A stretch of DNA of 10,930 nt from DUZB01 sp964407525 (GCA_964407525.1 CAYOWC010000157.1:1-10930); one strand, 5' to 3'; counted from the stretch's first letter, positions 1 through 8,540 are shown. Program-made: numbers and translations. Notes: generated by a model from the letters alone, not told the origin.

Positions 1-16
1 TATGGTTCCGTTAACA

Positions 17-1660
17 TTATGGGTGGAGAGCGGCCCCTCGAACGGGTTTTTCCTGACCGGCAAACTTGGCAGTAATTTTTCTGCCGCCCAGTTCTGCACC
101 TTTTAGAGATTCCAAGACCTTGTGAGCCACGCTCTTCTCCACATCAAAGAAAGAAAATTCCCTCTTGGGGGCAAGGCCACTCAATTTATCCAGGGAAACG
201 CCACTTTTTTTAGAGACGAGCCGGAAGAAGGCTTTTTCCTTGATTCTATCCAGCCGGCCCACATTCACAAAAAACCTTTGATTTTGTTTCTTAAACGACT
301 TTTTCCTTTTTGCCGGTTGCCGTTCAGGTTTGGGAACGCCGGCTTGAATATCTCCCATGTCTCGATAATAATCAAGAAAACGGTTGAACTCAGTGGAGAC
401 AAATCTCTGTATCAGTTCTTCCTTTGTAAAGGATTTCAAGGTTTCGTAAACCGGAGGCAGGTACTTTTCAATTTCCTGCTCATTCACCGGTACATCCACC
501 ATTTTCTTTACAAGGGAGTAGAGCTGTTTTTCACAGATGGATCGGCCTGTCGGAATTCTGCCGAAACTGAACTGAATACCGATTTTATGCTCAATATGTT
601 TTACCCTGCCCATTTCCCTAGCGGTTGCAAGGACCATGGAAATCCCTGATTTTCCAGCCCTGGCTGTCCTTCCACTGCGATGGGTATAACGATCAGCCTC
701 ATCCGGCAGATTGTAATGAATCACATGGGAAATGTCATCCACATCCAGCCCCCTTGCTGCCACATCCGTGGCAACCAGGACCTGGAGCGCCCGTTCTCTG
801 AATTTTCCCATAACATGATTGCGCTGGTCCTGCGAAAGATCACCGTGGATTGCCCCGGCATTGTACCCATCCTTGATGAGGTTTTCCGCCACAATACGAG
901 TTTCATTTCGGGTACGGCAGAATATGAGTCCAAAGATCTCCGGTTCATAGTCAATGATCCTCTTGAGAGCTGGATAACGGTCTTTCTCCTTGATTACATA
1001 ACAGATGTGCTCTATGGACTTCGGCCCCCTGTTCCGCATTCCAACGGTCACCAGTACCGGATCTGTCATGTAATCATCCGCGATCCTCTCAGCTTCCTTC
1101 GGCATGGTTGCCGAAAACAGCCAGGTTCGTTTGTGGGTCGGTGTCTTACTCAATATGGTATCAAGATCGTCTTTGAAACCCATGTCCAGCATTTCATCCG
1201 CCTCATCCAGAACCACATATGCAATCTTTTCCATCTGAATGGTTTTTCGGCTCATCAAATCCCTGCATCTGCCAGGGGTAGCCACAACAATCTGGGCGCC
1301 CTTCTTGAGTTGCCGGATCTGTTCACTGATACTCGCCCCGCCATAAACAGCCGCAATTCGCGCGCCTCCCACATAACGGGCATACCGTTTCAACTCTTCG
1401 ACAATCTGCAAGCATAGTTCACGTGTTGGACAGAGCACCAGGCCCTGCGGCGCCCGTAAATGGAAATCAATTTTTTGTATCATAGGAAGACCGAAAGCGG
1501 CCGTCTTTCCAGTGCCGGTTTCCGCCAATCCAACCAGATCCGTATCTCCATCCAGGAGTTCAGGGATCACTTTTTCCTGAACGGGTGTCGGATATTCAAA
1601 CCCAAGGTTGTCAACAGCCTTGAGAATTTCTTCATTCAAACCAAGTTTATCAAATCTCAT
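17..1660 (-). CDS. deaD: DEAD-box ATP-dependent RNA helicase, DeaD/CsdA type, with C-terminal DbpA-like RNA-binding domain
   Basis: Cytoplasmic ATP-dependent RNA helicase of 547 residues, expected to unwind structured RNA in ribosome assembly, mRNA turnover or cold adaptation (family knowledge). All core motifs are present: the Q motif (FEYPTPVQ, about 21-28), motif I AETGTGKT (46-53), PTREL (78-82), TPGR (128-131), DEAD (152-155), SAT (183-185), ATDVAARGLD (297-306) and HRSGRTARAG (327-336). A linker rich in Lys/Arg (about 440-460) leads to a compact domain at about 462-534 (FFVNVGRLDRIK...), which resembles the DbpA/CsdA RNA-binding domain. I chose the ATG at 1660: an AGGA lies about 10 nt upstream of it, whereas a GTG three codons earlier would sit 1 nt from that motif. 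The stop is TAA at 17-19. The gene is divergent from the tamA-like gene, and its downstream neighbours lie outside the window. The family is certain; the exact paralogue (DeaD rather than DbpA or another RNA helicase) is less so. Confidence 0.95.
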   Translation of the reverse strand: MRFDKLGLNEEILKAVDNLGFEYPTPVQEKVIPELLDGDTDLVGLAETGTGKTAAFGLPMIQKIDFHLRAPQGLVLCPTRELCLQIVEELKRYARYVGGARIAAVYGGASISEQIRQLKKGAQIVVATPGRCRDLMSRKTIQMEKIAYVVLDEADEMLDMGFKDDLDTILSKTPTHKRTWLFSATMPKEAERIADDYMTDPVLVTVGMRNRGPKSIEHICYVIKEKDRYPALKRIIDYEPEIFGLIFCRTRNETRIVAENLIKDGYNAGAIHGDLSQDQRNHVMGKFRERALQVLVATDVAARGLDVDDISHVIHYNLPDEADRYTHRSGRTARAGKSGISMVLATAREMGRVKHIEHKIGIQFSFGRIPTGRSICEKQLYSLVKKMVDVPVNEQEIEKYLPPVYETLKSFTKEELIQRFVSTEFNRFLDYYRDMGDIQAGVPKPERQPAKRKKSFKKQNQRFFVNVGRLDRIKEKAFFRLVSKKSGVSLDKLSGLAPKREFSFFDVEKSVAHKVLESLKGAELGGRKITAKFAGQEKPVRGAALHP

Positions 1661-1705
1661 ATGCTCCACTTCCTGAAAGCAGGGGTTGTTTTATTCAAAA
1701 TCAAG

Positions 1706-1734
1706 CCCATATTGGATAGTTATTGATGTGTAAA
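1706..1734 (-). promoter_or_regulatory. Weak sigma-70-like promoter candidate for the helicase gene
   Basis: On the minus strand TTTACA (1729-1734, 5/6 to the -35 consensus) is followed after 17 nt by TATGGG (1706-1711, only 3/6 to the -10 consensus). It would give a leader of about 40 nt before the ATG at 1660. The poor -10 makes this only a candidate. Confidence 0.22.
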
Positions 1735-1813
1735 GGAGGGAAACGGGAACAATAGGAAAAAAGGCTCCGGCTTTCCTGCCGAACGATTTGCGCATAGAAT
1801 ACTGCCGCAGATC

Positions 1814-1829
1814 TTGCTTAATTAAGCAA
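1814..1829. promoter_or_regulatory. Perfect 16-bp palindrome, candidate operator
   Basis: TTGCTTAATTAAGCAA is a perfect inverted repeat with no spacer. It lies between two divergent genes and 20 nt upstream of the -24/-12 promoter-like match at 1850-1865. The geometry is typical of a dimeric regulator binding site; no T-run follows it, so it is not a convincing terminator. The cognate regulator cannot be named from the sequence. Confidence 0.45.
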
Positions 1830-1849
1830 TGTAATCATCAGAAACACAT

Positions 1850-1865
1850 TGGCAATATTTTTGCG
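1850..1865 (+). promoter_or_regulatory. Sigma-54-like (-24/-12) promoter candidate for the tamA-like gene
   Basis: TGGCAATATTTTTGCG matches the sigma-54 pattern TGGCAC-N5-TTGC: the GG (1851-1852) and GC (1863-1864) doublets start exactly 12 nt apart, TGGCA is intact, and TTGC is intact. The mismatches are the last base of the -24 box (A for C) and the weakly conserved bases flanking the spacer and the -12 box. Transcription would begin near 1876, leaving a leader of about 150 nt before the ATG at 2024. Sigma-54 promoters are common in delta-proteobacterial-type genomes. A chance match in AT-rich DNA is possible. Confidence 0.45.
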
Positions 1866-1879
1866 CTATAAATTCCCTT

Positions 1880-1898
1880 TGAAAGCCCGCAGCTTTCA
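1880..1898 (+). promoter_or_regulatory. Short inverted repeat in the putative tamA leader
   Basis: TGAAAGC (1880-1886) and GCTTTCA (1892-1898) are perfect complements around a 5-nt loop. The element falls just after the start expected from the -24/-12 match, and a pyrimidine-rich stretch follows. It could be an operator, an mRNA 5' stem or a weak attenuator; the sequence does not separate these. Confidence 0.3.
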
Positions 1899-1922
1899 TC
1901 TTTATCCCATTTTTCACGTTGG

Positions 1923-1951
1923 TTTATGGTAGGATACTCATTTTCTATACT
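1923..1951 (+). promoter_or_regulatory. Weak sigma-70-like promoter candidate for the tamA-like gene
   Basis: A good -10 box TATACT (1946-1951, 5/6) is preceded after 17 nt by TTTATG (1923-1928, 3/6). It would give a leader of about 65 nt and is an alternative, or an addition, to the -24/-12 match upstream. Confidence 0.27.
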
Positions 1952-2023
1952 ACGGGATTTTAGTAGCGTTCTGGATCTAAGGCACTCGGCAAAAATCTCT
2001 AAAAGGATACAGTAACTTCAGGC

Positions 2024-3952
2024 ATGGCCATTTTTTTTACAACCACCAGCCATCCCGTTTATCGCGGGTTTAAAAATACCGCCACGAAATGGGGATTTTT
2101 CATCCTGCTCGTCTTGTTCTCACCATTACCTCCCGCCCACGCCCAGAAAAAAAGCCTACCCTATGAAGTGAAGGTCCAATGCTCCGACAAGGCCCCTCCC
2201 GAGGTTGTAAAAATCATGGAGGAGGTTTCCCGAACGGTTCAGAAAAAAAGCGATCCTCCGCCATCCTTGGCCCTTCTCAAAAGACGTGCAGAAAACGATC
2301 TTCCTGAAATGAAAAAAGTTTTGCGTTCGTTCGGCTTTTTCAAAAATACAATATCTCTGAAAATAACTCCCCCCGGGGAAGTGGCGCCAACAGGCTCCGG
2401 TCCCCAGGTAAATCCGGAAAACCCTGAGGAACACACACCCCCCGGGGGGGAAGCGGCGCTTCCCGCGAATGTTTTATTCCAGGTCGATCCGGGACCCCGG
2501 TTCAGTTTTGGAGAAACCTCCGTTATTCTGACGAAAGAAACCCCGAAGGATACCCTGGCACCCCCTTCTCCTGCCGAAGCCGGGATCGTAGAACACGCAC
2601 CTTATACCGCTGCAAAGGTTGTTGAAGCAGGCAATTTCCTCCTGACCCATTACAAAAACAATGGCTACCCGTTTCCAAAAGTTGCCCATCGTGATGTAGT
2701 AGCCGATTTTGCAGCGAACACGGTGCAGGTAAAATTTCAGATGAATCCGGGGATGCAGGCAAGGTTCGGAAAAACCGATGTAACCGGCCTCACAAAACTC
2801 AATCCCGAGTATGTCTATGAACTGCTTCCCTGGAAAAATGGAGAAAAATACGATAACCAATTGATTGAAAGGGCCCGCCGTATTCTTTTTGGTACCAACC
2901 TTTTCAGTACAATCGAATTCAATAACCCTGGAAAAGTGGATGCTCAGGGCCAATTGCCCATTACCATACAGATCAGGGAACGCTCACGGCGGACTATCCG
3001 TGTGGGTCTGGAATATACAACCGATTACGGCCCCGGGATCAACGGAAGCTGGACCCATCGAAACCTTTTTGGAATGGCAGAGAAGCTTACAGCCAGCGCT
3101 ATCTTCAACAACAAAATCCGTACGGCCTCCCTGCGTTTTGATAAACCGATGTTCCTGGACAAGAAAAATACCCTCATCGCCGACAGCACTTTCAACGACG
3201 AGACAACCGATGCCTATGACGCCAGATCGGTGGAAGTATCCACCATCCTGGGCCGAAAATTCACAAATACCTTCCGAGCGGGGGCCGGCGTTGGATTCCG
3301 CTATGGCAGGAGCAAGCAAGTGAACGGTGACGAATACACCACCTACCATCTGGCCTTTCTTCCCCTTACGGCTGCCCAGGACACCCGGGAAAATCTCCTG
3401 AACCCGACCCATGGGTACAATCTTACCCTGAGCATGGCCCCTTACCAGGATGTGGTGGACGGAAATCTCCGGTTTTTTCGGTATCTGCTATCCGGAAGTA
3501 CCTATTATAACTTCAATACCGGAGATAAAATGGTTTTTGCCATACGGGCCGCTTTTGGCCAGATGGTTGGTGTCGACCACAACGAAATGCCGGCCGACCT
3601 CCGTTTTTATGCGGGTGGCGGCGGTTCCGTACGGGGCTTTGCCTACCAGTATGCCGGCCCGGTAAAGGGGAATGTGCCCCTTGGTGGTCTGTCTACCATG
3701 ACTTTTTCCCTGGAACTTCGCTTCAAAATCACCGAATCGATCGGCCTGGTTCCTTTTCTAGACGGGGGAACGGTTTTCTTGGACACAATACCTGATTTCG
3801 GAAGCCAGGACCTGTATTACGGCACCGGCTTGGGTCTCAGGTATTATACTGCCATCGGCCCCATTCGGCTGGATGTGGCAACCCCCATCAACTGGCGAGA
3901 GGGCGTAGACAGCCGTTACCAGATTTATGTAAGTATAGGACAATCTTTTTAA
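2024..3952 (+). CDS. tamA: TamA-like Omp85 outer-membrane assembly protein (POTRA repeats plus beta-barrel)
   Basis: Outer-membrane Omp85-superfamily protein of 642 residues, close to the length of known TamA proteins. A signal peptide is visible, with an unusually long n-region, hydrophobic core at 24-35 and likely cleavage after AHA-40. Three POTRA-like units follow in the periplasm: about 46-154 (interrupted by a Pro/Gly-rich stretch at 115-145), about 155-243 and about 244-316. A 16-strand-type barrel occupies about 320-642. It carries the diagnostic loop motif VRGF at 536-539, preceded by a Gly run, and ends in a C-terminal Phe (YVSIGQSF), the usual beta-signal for Bam recognition. The next gene encodes a TamB-like protein, which makes TamA more likely than BamA; no skp or lpx genes follow as they often do after bamA. 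The ribosome site is poor: AGGA is 16 nt from the ATG and an AGG is only 1 nt away, yet no better in-frame start exists near it. Family known with confidence; TamA identity inferred from context. Confidence 0.9.
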   Translation: MAIFFTTTSHPVYRGFKNTATKWGFFILLVLFSPLPPAHAQKKSLPYEVKVQCSDKAPPEVVKIMEEVSRTVQKKSDPPPSLALLKRRAENDLPEMKKVLRSFGFFKNTISLKITPPGEVAPTGSGPQVNPENPEEHTPPGGEAALPANVLFQVDPGPRFSFGETSVILTKETPKDTLAPPSPAEAGIVEHAPYTAAKVVEAGNFLLTHYKNNGYPFPKVAHRDVVADFAANTVQVKFQMNPGMQARFGKTDVTGLTKLNPEYVYELLPWKNGEKYDNQLIERARRILFGTNLFSTIEFNNPGKVDAQGQLPITIQIRERSRRTIRVGLEYTTDYGPGINGSWTHRNLFGMAEKLTASAIFNNKIRTASLRFDKPMFLDKKNTLIADSTFNDETTDAYDARSVEVSTILGRKFTNTFRAGAGVGFRYGRSKQVNGDEYTTYHLAFLPLTAAQDTRENLLNPTHGYNLTLSMAPYQDVVDGNLRFFRYLLSGSTYYNFNTGDKMVFAIRAAFGQMVGVDHNEMPADLRFYAGGGGSVRGFAYQYAGPVKGNVPLGGLSTMTFSLELRFKITESIGLVPFLDGGTVFLDTIPDFGSQDLYYGTGLGLRYYTAIGPIRLDVATPINWREGVDSRYQIYVSIGQSF

Positions 3953-3984
3953 ATGCCTGTCGCGGATAAACCGGAACCGAAAAG

Positions 3985-4063
3985 GTCTCACCCAAAGGCG
4001 CGAAGGAAATATGGGAATAAATTTGCTCGAAAACCTTCGCGTCTTTGCGCCTTTGCGTGAGAC
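3985..4063. repeat. Intergenic hairpin repeat with 8-nt modular arms (element A)
   Basis: The left arm (3985-4006, 22 nt) and right arm (4034-4063, 30 nt) are inverted copies around a 27-nt AT-rich centre. Compared with the reverse complement of the right arm, the left arm has one substitution and lacks exactly one 8-nt unit (AAAGACGC-type). The right arm reads as a run of units close to CTTTGCGC ending in GTGAGAC. The element fills much of the tamA-tamB gap and begins 32 nt after the tamA stop. No T-run follows, so it is unlikely to be a standard terminator; it could stabilise mRNA or tune readthrough. It resembles REP- or MITE-like dispersed repeats. Confidence 0.8.
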
Positions 4064-4148
4064 ATCTTGCCGGATTAGTGTGCTTTATTCTGTTTCGTCC
4101 GGGATTTTGTGGCTGTTTTTCCAGAATTCGGATCGATGAGTTTTTCAA

Positions 4149-7100
4149 ATGCCTGAAGATAAGAAGAAAAAACCAAAACGCACCGGTTGGATAAGGCTAC
4201 TTCGATGGCTTCTTTTTTCCCTTTGCGGGCTCATCCTGTTTCTCGTGCTTTTATGGGGAGCGCTTCAGACCAGATGGGCAAAGGATCATCTGGCCAGGCT
4301 CATTGAAACCGTTACGGCAGACGCGGGAGACTATCGGATAAAGGTCAAAAAAATAGACGGGCTGTTGCCGTTTTCTCTATCCGTCCAAAGCGTTACCCTG
4401 TCAGGACCAGATGGCGCCTGGCTCGAAGCTCAAGGGATCGATTTTTCATGGAAAGTCCAATCTCTTCTTTCCGGCGTAATTGACGTAGAATGGTTTCGGA
4501 TGGACAGTCTTACCGTTTCCCGACTTCCTGTTTCAGAAGAAAAGAAGCCTGAAACAAAGTCCAAAGAAAACATCTTCCCATCTCTTCCTCGCATCGTCCT
4601 TCAGGAATTGGAAATCAAGCGGATTAATCTGGCGAAGGAAGTTGCCGGATCGCCCATGGTCTACAGCCTGCAACTAAAGGCGGAAACAGAAAACCGCCAT
4701 GTGAAGGTCAGTACCGTCCTTCAAGATCTCAAACACGCAAATGACGCCCTCCACCTGAAAGCTTCTTACGGACTGGAAAACAGGGATATTTCCGTGGAAC
4801 TCACCTATTTCGAAACCAAGGGGGGACTGGTATCCGGACTCATGGATCTGGCCGATGCCGGGGAAATTCAGCTTGCCGTAAAGGCAAATGGAAAATTGGC
4901 CCATATAAAGGGGAATATGAGCCTTGAAGTAGTCCATTACGGCAAAACAAGTCTGGATTTTCAGGTGGGTCTGGATGAAATCAGTGCCGTTGTGGATGGC
5001 CGCATTCAGGTGGACGGTAGGATAATCCCCGATGATCTGGCAAAAGCCCTGGGAGGTTTGGATGTAAAGCTCCATTGCGGCGTGGCCCTTTCGCCTTCCC
5101 ACATTCTCGAGGTGAAAGACCTTACGCTCGGAACAGTTGCCGCCAAGATTTCCCTGACCGGAACCGCAGATCTTACGGCAAAAACCATGGACATGAAGGT
5201 CCAGTCTTCCGGTGTCAATATTTCCCCGTTCCTCCGTGGAACCGGCATCGCCATCAAAGACCTGGGACCGGTACAGGGTTTTGCAAAAGGGCCCTTTTCC
5301 AACCCCCATATCACAGTAAAAACCGTCGCAGGGGCGCTGAATCTACAGGGCGCGGAATTTCACGATATGGCATTGGAAGTGGACGCTGGTTTTTTAACGG
5401 GATTTGTCGGAATCACCAATACAAAGGTTTCCGTCACAGCCAGGCAGATACGAATACCGCAAGCCCCGGGGATCAAAGGTCCCCTGCAAATCAACCTGTC
5501 CGGAACCACTCCGGATTTTACCGCATGGGATATCCACAATCTTCATGTCTCCCTGCCACATCTTACCCTGCAGGCAGACCGAATGGGCATTGACACGAAA
5601 ACCGGAAAATTTTCCTCTGAATTCGAGGCCCAAATCGATCGCATAAAGTTTCTCCTGCCGTCCGGTGATCCTGCCATGGACGGGCATCTCATCATCACGG
5701 CTCGAGCCGGAGGAAATTACCAGACCCAAGAGATGGTCGCGGATTTGAAGGCAACACTCAACAAACCTGTGGGACTTCCTCCTATTGTCATGGAAGCCAT
5801 AGGGCAGAAGTTGAGCTTGCGTGTGGAAGCCTCCATGAAAAAGGAGGTTATCCAGCTGAAACAGGTGCACATGGCCTGGAAGGATGATGGGCTGAAAGCA
5901 CACGGTTGGTTGGACACGAACAAAAAGACCTTCGATATGCAATATGATCTCCTATTGAATAAACTACCGGCCGTGGACAAAACCCAGGGATTGTACCTGG
6001 CAGGAGATTTGAAAAGTCATGGCCGAATTGCGGGCACTTTTGAAAAATTCACCGCCGACATGGAACTTTCCATAAACCATTTTCAGGTAAATGACCTGAA
6101 AGGAGAGAATCTCCATGTCCAGTTGAAGGCTGCAGGACTTCCGGAAACGCCATCAGGAGACTTGGATCTCAAGGGGACGGCCATGGAAAAACCCCTGAGT
6201 CTGCATACCGGATTCCAATGGTCCGGTAAAACCCTCACCCTTTCCGAAACCCGGGCCAAACTCCCCGGAATTGCATTGAAGGCAGATCTGCAGATTACAC
6301 CCGCCGGGAATGTATTCTCGGGTAAAGTTCAAGGCGCCGTAGAATCCCTGGAATTTCTTGAAACCCTGTCCGGAGTAAAAGCGGGAGCACAGGGAAATTT
6401 TCTGCTTCAGGCAGGAGGACCTTCCAACAGAGGCGGGGCCAGTCTTGATGCAAAGTTCAAAGAGCTGAAATTCCAGGATTTTACGGCCTCCACCCTGGAT
6501 ATCAAAGCTGAAATTGATGACCTGGAAAAGATTCATGGCAAGGCAACCATAAATGCTACAAACGTGGTTCTGCCCAATACCCAGTTAGATACACTGCAGT
6601 TTCGAGCCCGAGGATCCATGGAAGAAGCAACGGCGGACCTTAAAGCCAGCGGAACTGCCTCCCATTATGAAGAAAACGGTGCTGGTTCTTTGCCCATCGC
6701 TTTTTCAACAGCACTCACCATGAAAAAGAAGGAACAGTGGCTTTTTCACCTCAACACTTTAAAGGCTGCCTATGGAGACCTCCATGTCACGCTGCCCCAT
6801 CCCGCCGCGGTGGCCATGGACGACAAAGGAATCGCCCTGGACAATCTGGAGCTGCAGACAGGAAAAGGACGTCTTCAGGTCAGAGCACAGCTAAAGGGAG
6901 AAACCGTAGACGCGTCCGCCCGAATCACTGATCTTCCTTTAGACCTTCTGGAACCTTTACTGAACCGGGACATGTCCGGCATGGCCACCATCAGCCTGGA
7001 TCTTTCCGGACCCTTGTCCGACCCCCAGGTACAGTTAGATGTGCACGTCCGGGAGCACAAACTGCTCGATTTGGAGGGTGGAAAGCCGCTGCTCCTTGAA

Positions 7101-8534
7101 GCCAAATTCCATTCCAGGCGCGATGGCTCCAGTTTTGTTACCGATCTGGTACTCTCGGGCCTGGGCGGGGCCCCATTTAAAGTTGATGCGGCCATACCAG
7201 GCCATCTGTCTCTGAAACCGTTCTCTCTTGACCTGCACAAGGATAATCCCATAACGGGAAAACTCCAGGGTCGTCTGGACCTGGTCATTTTTAAAAGCAT
7301 ACCCGACATGACCGGTCAGAATATACAGGGGCTTGTGGAAGTGGATATGGGCGTCAATGGCACGATGAACAACTGGGCGTTAACCGGCGGCATTGTTCTG
7401 AGCAGGGGTCTCTATGAAAATGTGGAACAGGGCATCATTCTGGCAGACATGAAAGGCCGGATCGAGGGAAAAGGAAAGGCTGTGCAATTGACGGAATTCA
7501 CCGCCACCGATGGAAAATCGGGCATCATCCATGTGGATGGTGGGATCACCGTCGAGCCTCCATTTCCCATGGATTTCAGCCTTTCCCTCAAAAAGGCAAC
7601 CCTTTTGCGCAAAGAGGAGCTGACTTCCACAGCCAGTGGCGCCCTGAGCCTGAAGGGAAGCTTGAAACGGCTGGACTTGAAAGGGGAGATCACGCTGGAC
7701 AAAACGGAAGTGACCATTCCGGGATCTCTGCCCCCCGACGTAGTCATTGTGCCTGTTACGGAAATCAATGTGCCTTCCGGAATGAAGGCGGAACAACCTT
7801 CGCAAAAAGTCTCCCAGCCGCTTTTTTTGGATCTTACTGTCCAGATCCCCTCCCGGTTTTTCGTGAGGGGCAGGGGGTTGGATGCCGAATTCAGGGGCCA
7901 ACTGACCGCAACAGGACCTGCCGACAATCCGGTGATCAAAGGAACCCTGGATGTGTTTCGCGGAGTATTCAACTTTCTGGACCGTAAATTCAATGTCACC
8001 AATGGCCAGATTGCCTTCAGCGGGGCGACTCCGCCGGTTCCTTTTTTGAATATAACCACCGAGGTAAACGCCGGAGAGATTGATGCGCGCGTCAGTCTCT
8101 CAGGACCGGCGGATGCCTTCACTCTCACCCTTTCCTCGCAGCCTCCCCTGCCCCAGGATGAAATCATGGCCAATATCCTCTTCGGTCGATCGGTAGCGAA
8201 GCTGAACGCTTTTCAGGCATTGCAGATCGCTTCTTCCATAAACCAGATCGCGGGCGGGGGGGGGCCGGATCTGATGGGAAAAACACGCAAGCTTCTGGGC
8301 ATAGATCGGCTGAACTTCAGCGGGGGAGATGAAGGAAAAGAAGACAGCGGGCCAAGTGTTTCCGTGGGAAAATATGTGAGTGAAAAGGTCTACGTAGGCG
8401 TTGAACAGGACCTCACGGACAACAAGCAGGATGTGGTGGTGGAAGTGGATATTACCCCCAATTTTTCCGTGGAGAGTAAGGCGGGTTCCAGATCCGGGGC
8501 GGGCCTTGGCTTCAATTGGAAATATGATTACTGA
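4149..8534 (+). CDS. tamB: TamB-like (AsmA-like, DUF490) translocation and assembly protein
   Basis: Inner-membrane-anchored periplasmic protein of 1461 residues, somewhat longer than enterobacterial TamB. A basic N-terminus (KKKKPKR) precedes one hydrophobic anchor at about 16-38. A very long body of alternating short beta-strands follows, of the kind that forms the groove-shaped bridge of AsmA-like proteins. The C-terminal several hundred residues match the TamB_C/DUF490 pattern: the LDVFRGVFNFLDRKFNVTNG segment, then PLPQDEIMANILFGRS, a Gly run near 1369-1372, and a final strand-rich tail ending FNWKYDY. Such proteins work with the Omp85 partner encoded just upstream to deliver substrates, or phospholipids, to the outer membrane (family knowledge). 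The start ATG has a weak GAG 8 nt upstream, and no better start is apparent. A run of nine G at 8256-8264 lies inside the C-terminal domain. The 196-nt gap to tamA still suits one transcript, but no independent promoter was ruled out. Confidence 0.93.
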   Translation: MPEDKKKKPKRTGWIRLLRWLLFSLCGLILFLVLLWGALQTRWAKDHLARLIETVTADAGDYRIKVKKIDGLLPFSLSVQSVTLSGPDGAWLEAQGIDFSWKVQSLLSGVIDVEWFRMDSLTVSRLPVSEEKKPETKSKENIFPSLPRIVLQELEIKRINLAKEVAGSPMVYSLQLKAETENRHVKVSTVLQDLKHANDALHLKASYGLENRDISVELTYFETKGGLVSGLMDLADAGEIQLAVKANGKLAHIKGNMSLEVVHYGKTSLDFQVGLDEISAVVDGRIQVDGRIIPDDLAKALGGLDVKLHCGVALSPSHILEVKDLTLGTVAAKISLTGTADLTAKTMDMKVQSSGVNISPFLRGTGIAIKDLGPVQGFAKGPFSNPHITVKTVAGALNLQGAEFHDMALEVDAGFLTGFVGITNTKVSVTARQIRIPQAPGIKGPLQINLSGTTPDFTAWDIHNLHVSLPHLTLQADRMGIDTKTGKFSSEFEAQIDRIKFLLPSGDPAMDGHLIITARAGGNYQTQEMVADLKATLNKPVGLPPIVMEAIGQKLSLRVEASMKKEVIQLKQVHMAWKDDGLKAHGWLDTNKKTFDMQYDLLLNKLPAVDKTQGLYLAGDLKSHGRIAGTFEKFTADMELSINHFQVNDLKGENLHVQLKAAGLPETPSGDLDLKGTAMEKPLSLHTGFQWSGKTLTLSETRAKLPGIALKADLQITPAGNVFSGKVQGAVESLEFLETLSGVKAGAQGNFLLQAGGPSNRGGASLDAKFKELKFQDFTASTLDIKAEIDDLEKIHGKATINATNVVLPNTQLDTLQFRARGSMEEATADLKASGTASHYEENGAGSLPIAFSTALTMKKKEQWLFHLNTLKAAYGDLHVTLPHPAAVAMDDKGIALDNLELQTGKGRLQVRAQLKGETVDASARITDLPLDLLEPLLNRDMSGMATISLDLSGPLSDPQVQLDVHVREHKLLDLEGGKPLLLEAKFHSRRDGSSFVTDLVLSGLGGAPFKVDAAIPGHLSLKPFSLDLHKDNPITGKLQGRLDLVIFKSIPDMTGQNIQGLVEVDMGVNGTMNNWALTGGIVLSRGLYENVEQGIILADMKGRIEGKGKAVQLTEFTATDGKSGIIHVDGGITVEPPFPMDFSLSLKKATLLRKEELTSTASGALSLKGSLKRLDLKGEITLDKTEVTIPGSLPPDVVIVPVTEINVPSGMKAEQPSQKVSQPLFLDLTVQIPSRFFVRGRGLDAEFRGQLTATGPADNPVIKGTLDVFRGVFNFLDRKFNVTNGQIAFSGATPPVPFLNITTEVNAGEIDARVSLSGPADAFTLTLSSQPPLPQDEIMANILFGRSVAKLNAFQALQIASSINQIAGGGGPDLMGKTRKLLGIDRLNFSGGDEGKEDSGPSVSVGKYVSEKVYVGVEQDLTDNKQDVVVEVDITPNFSVESKAGSRSGAGLGFNWKYDY

Positions 8535-8540
8535 GAAATG

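Larger units (their letters stand above)
1661..2023. other. Divergent intergenic region between deaD and tamA-like genes
   Basis: These 363 nt hold no credible coding sequence. The region separates two divergent genes, so promoters for both should be here. The parts I can point to are listed separately: a weak minus-strand promoter candidate, a 16-bp palindrome, a -24/-12 promoter-like match, a 7-bp hairpin and a weak sigma-70 candidate. The remainder is AT-rich without other structure that I can see. Confidence 0.7.

Noticed and set aside
122..1417. Plus-strand open frames of 175 and 245 codons
   Set aside because: They lie opposite the helicase gene, whose motifs are unmistakable, and encode no recognisable domain.
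1755..1790. GGCTCCGGC stretch followed on the minus strand by T6, as a possible terminator
   Set aside because: The arms do not form a continuous stem of useful length.
1849..1872. TTGGCA with TATAAA as a sigma-70 promoter
   Set aside because: The spacer is only 12 nt; the same bases fit the -24/-12 pattern better.
3985..4063. Element A as a CRISPR fragment or intrinsic terminator
   Set aside because: There is a single inverted pair rather than direct repeats with spacers, and no T-run follows the stem.
3888..4148. 86-codon open frame on the minus strand (contains LTQRRKDAKVF)
   Set aside because: It runs through the tamA 3' end and repeat element A. The basic peptide is the translation of the repeat arms; spurious hypothetical proteins of this type are familiar from such repeats.
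7412..8173. 253-codon minus-strand open frame
   Set aside because: Opposite strand of the tamB C-terminal domain; Ser/Arg/Pro-rich shadow composition, no ribosome site.
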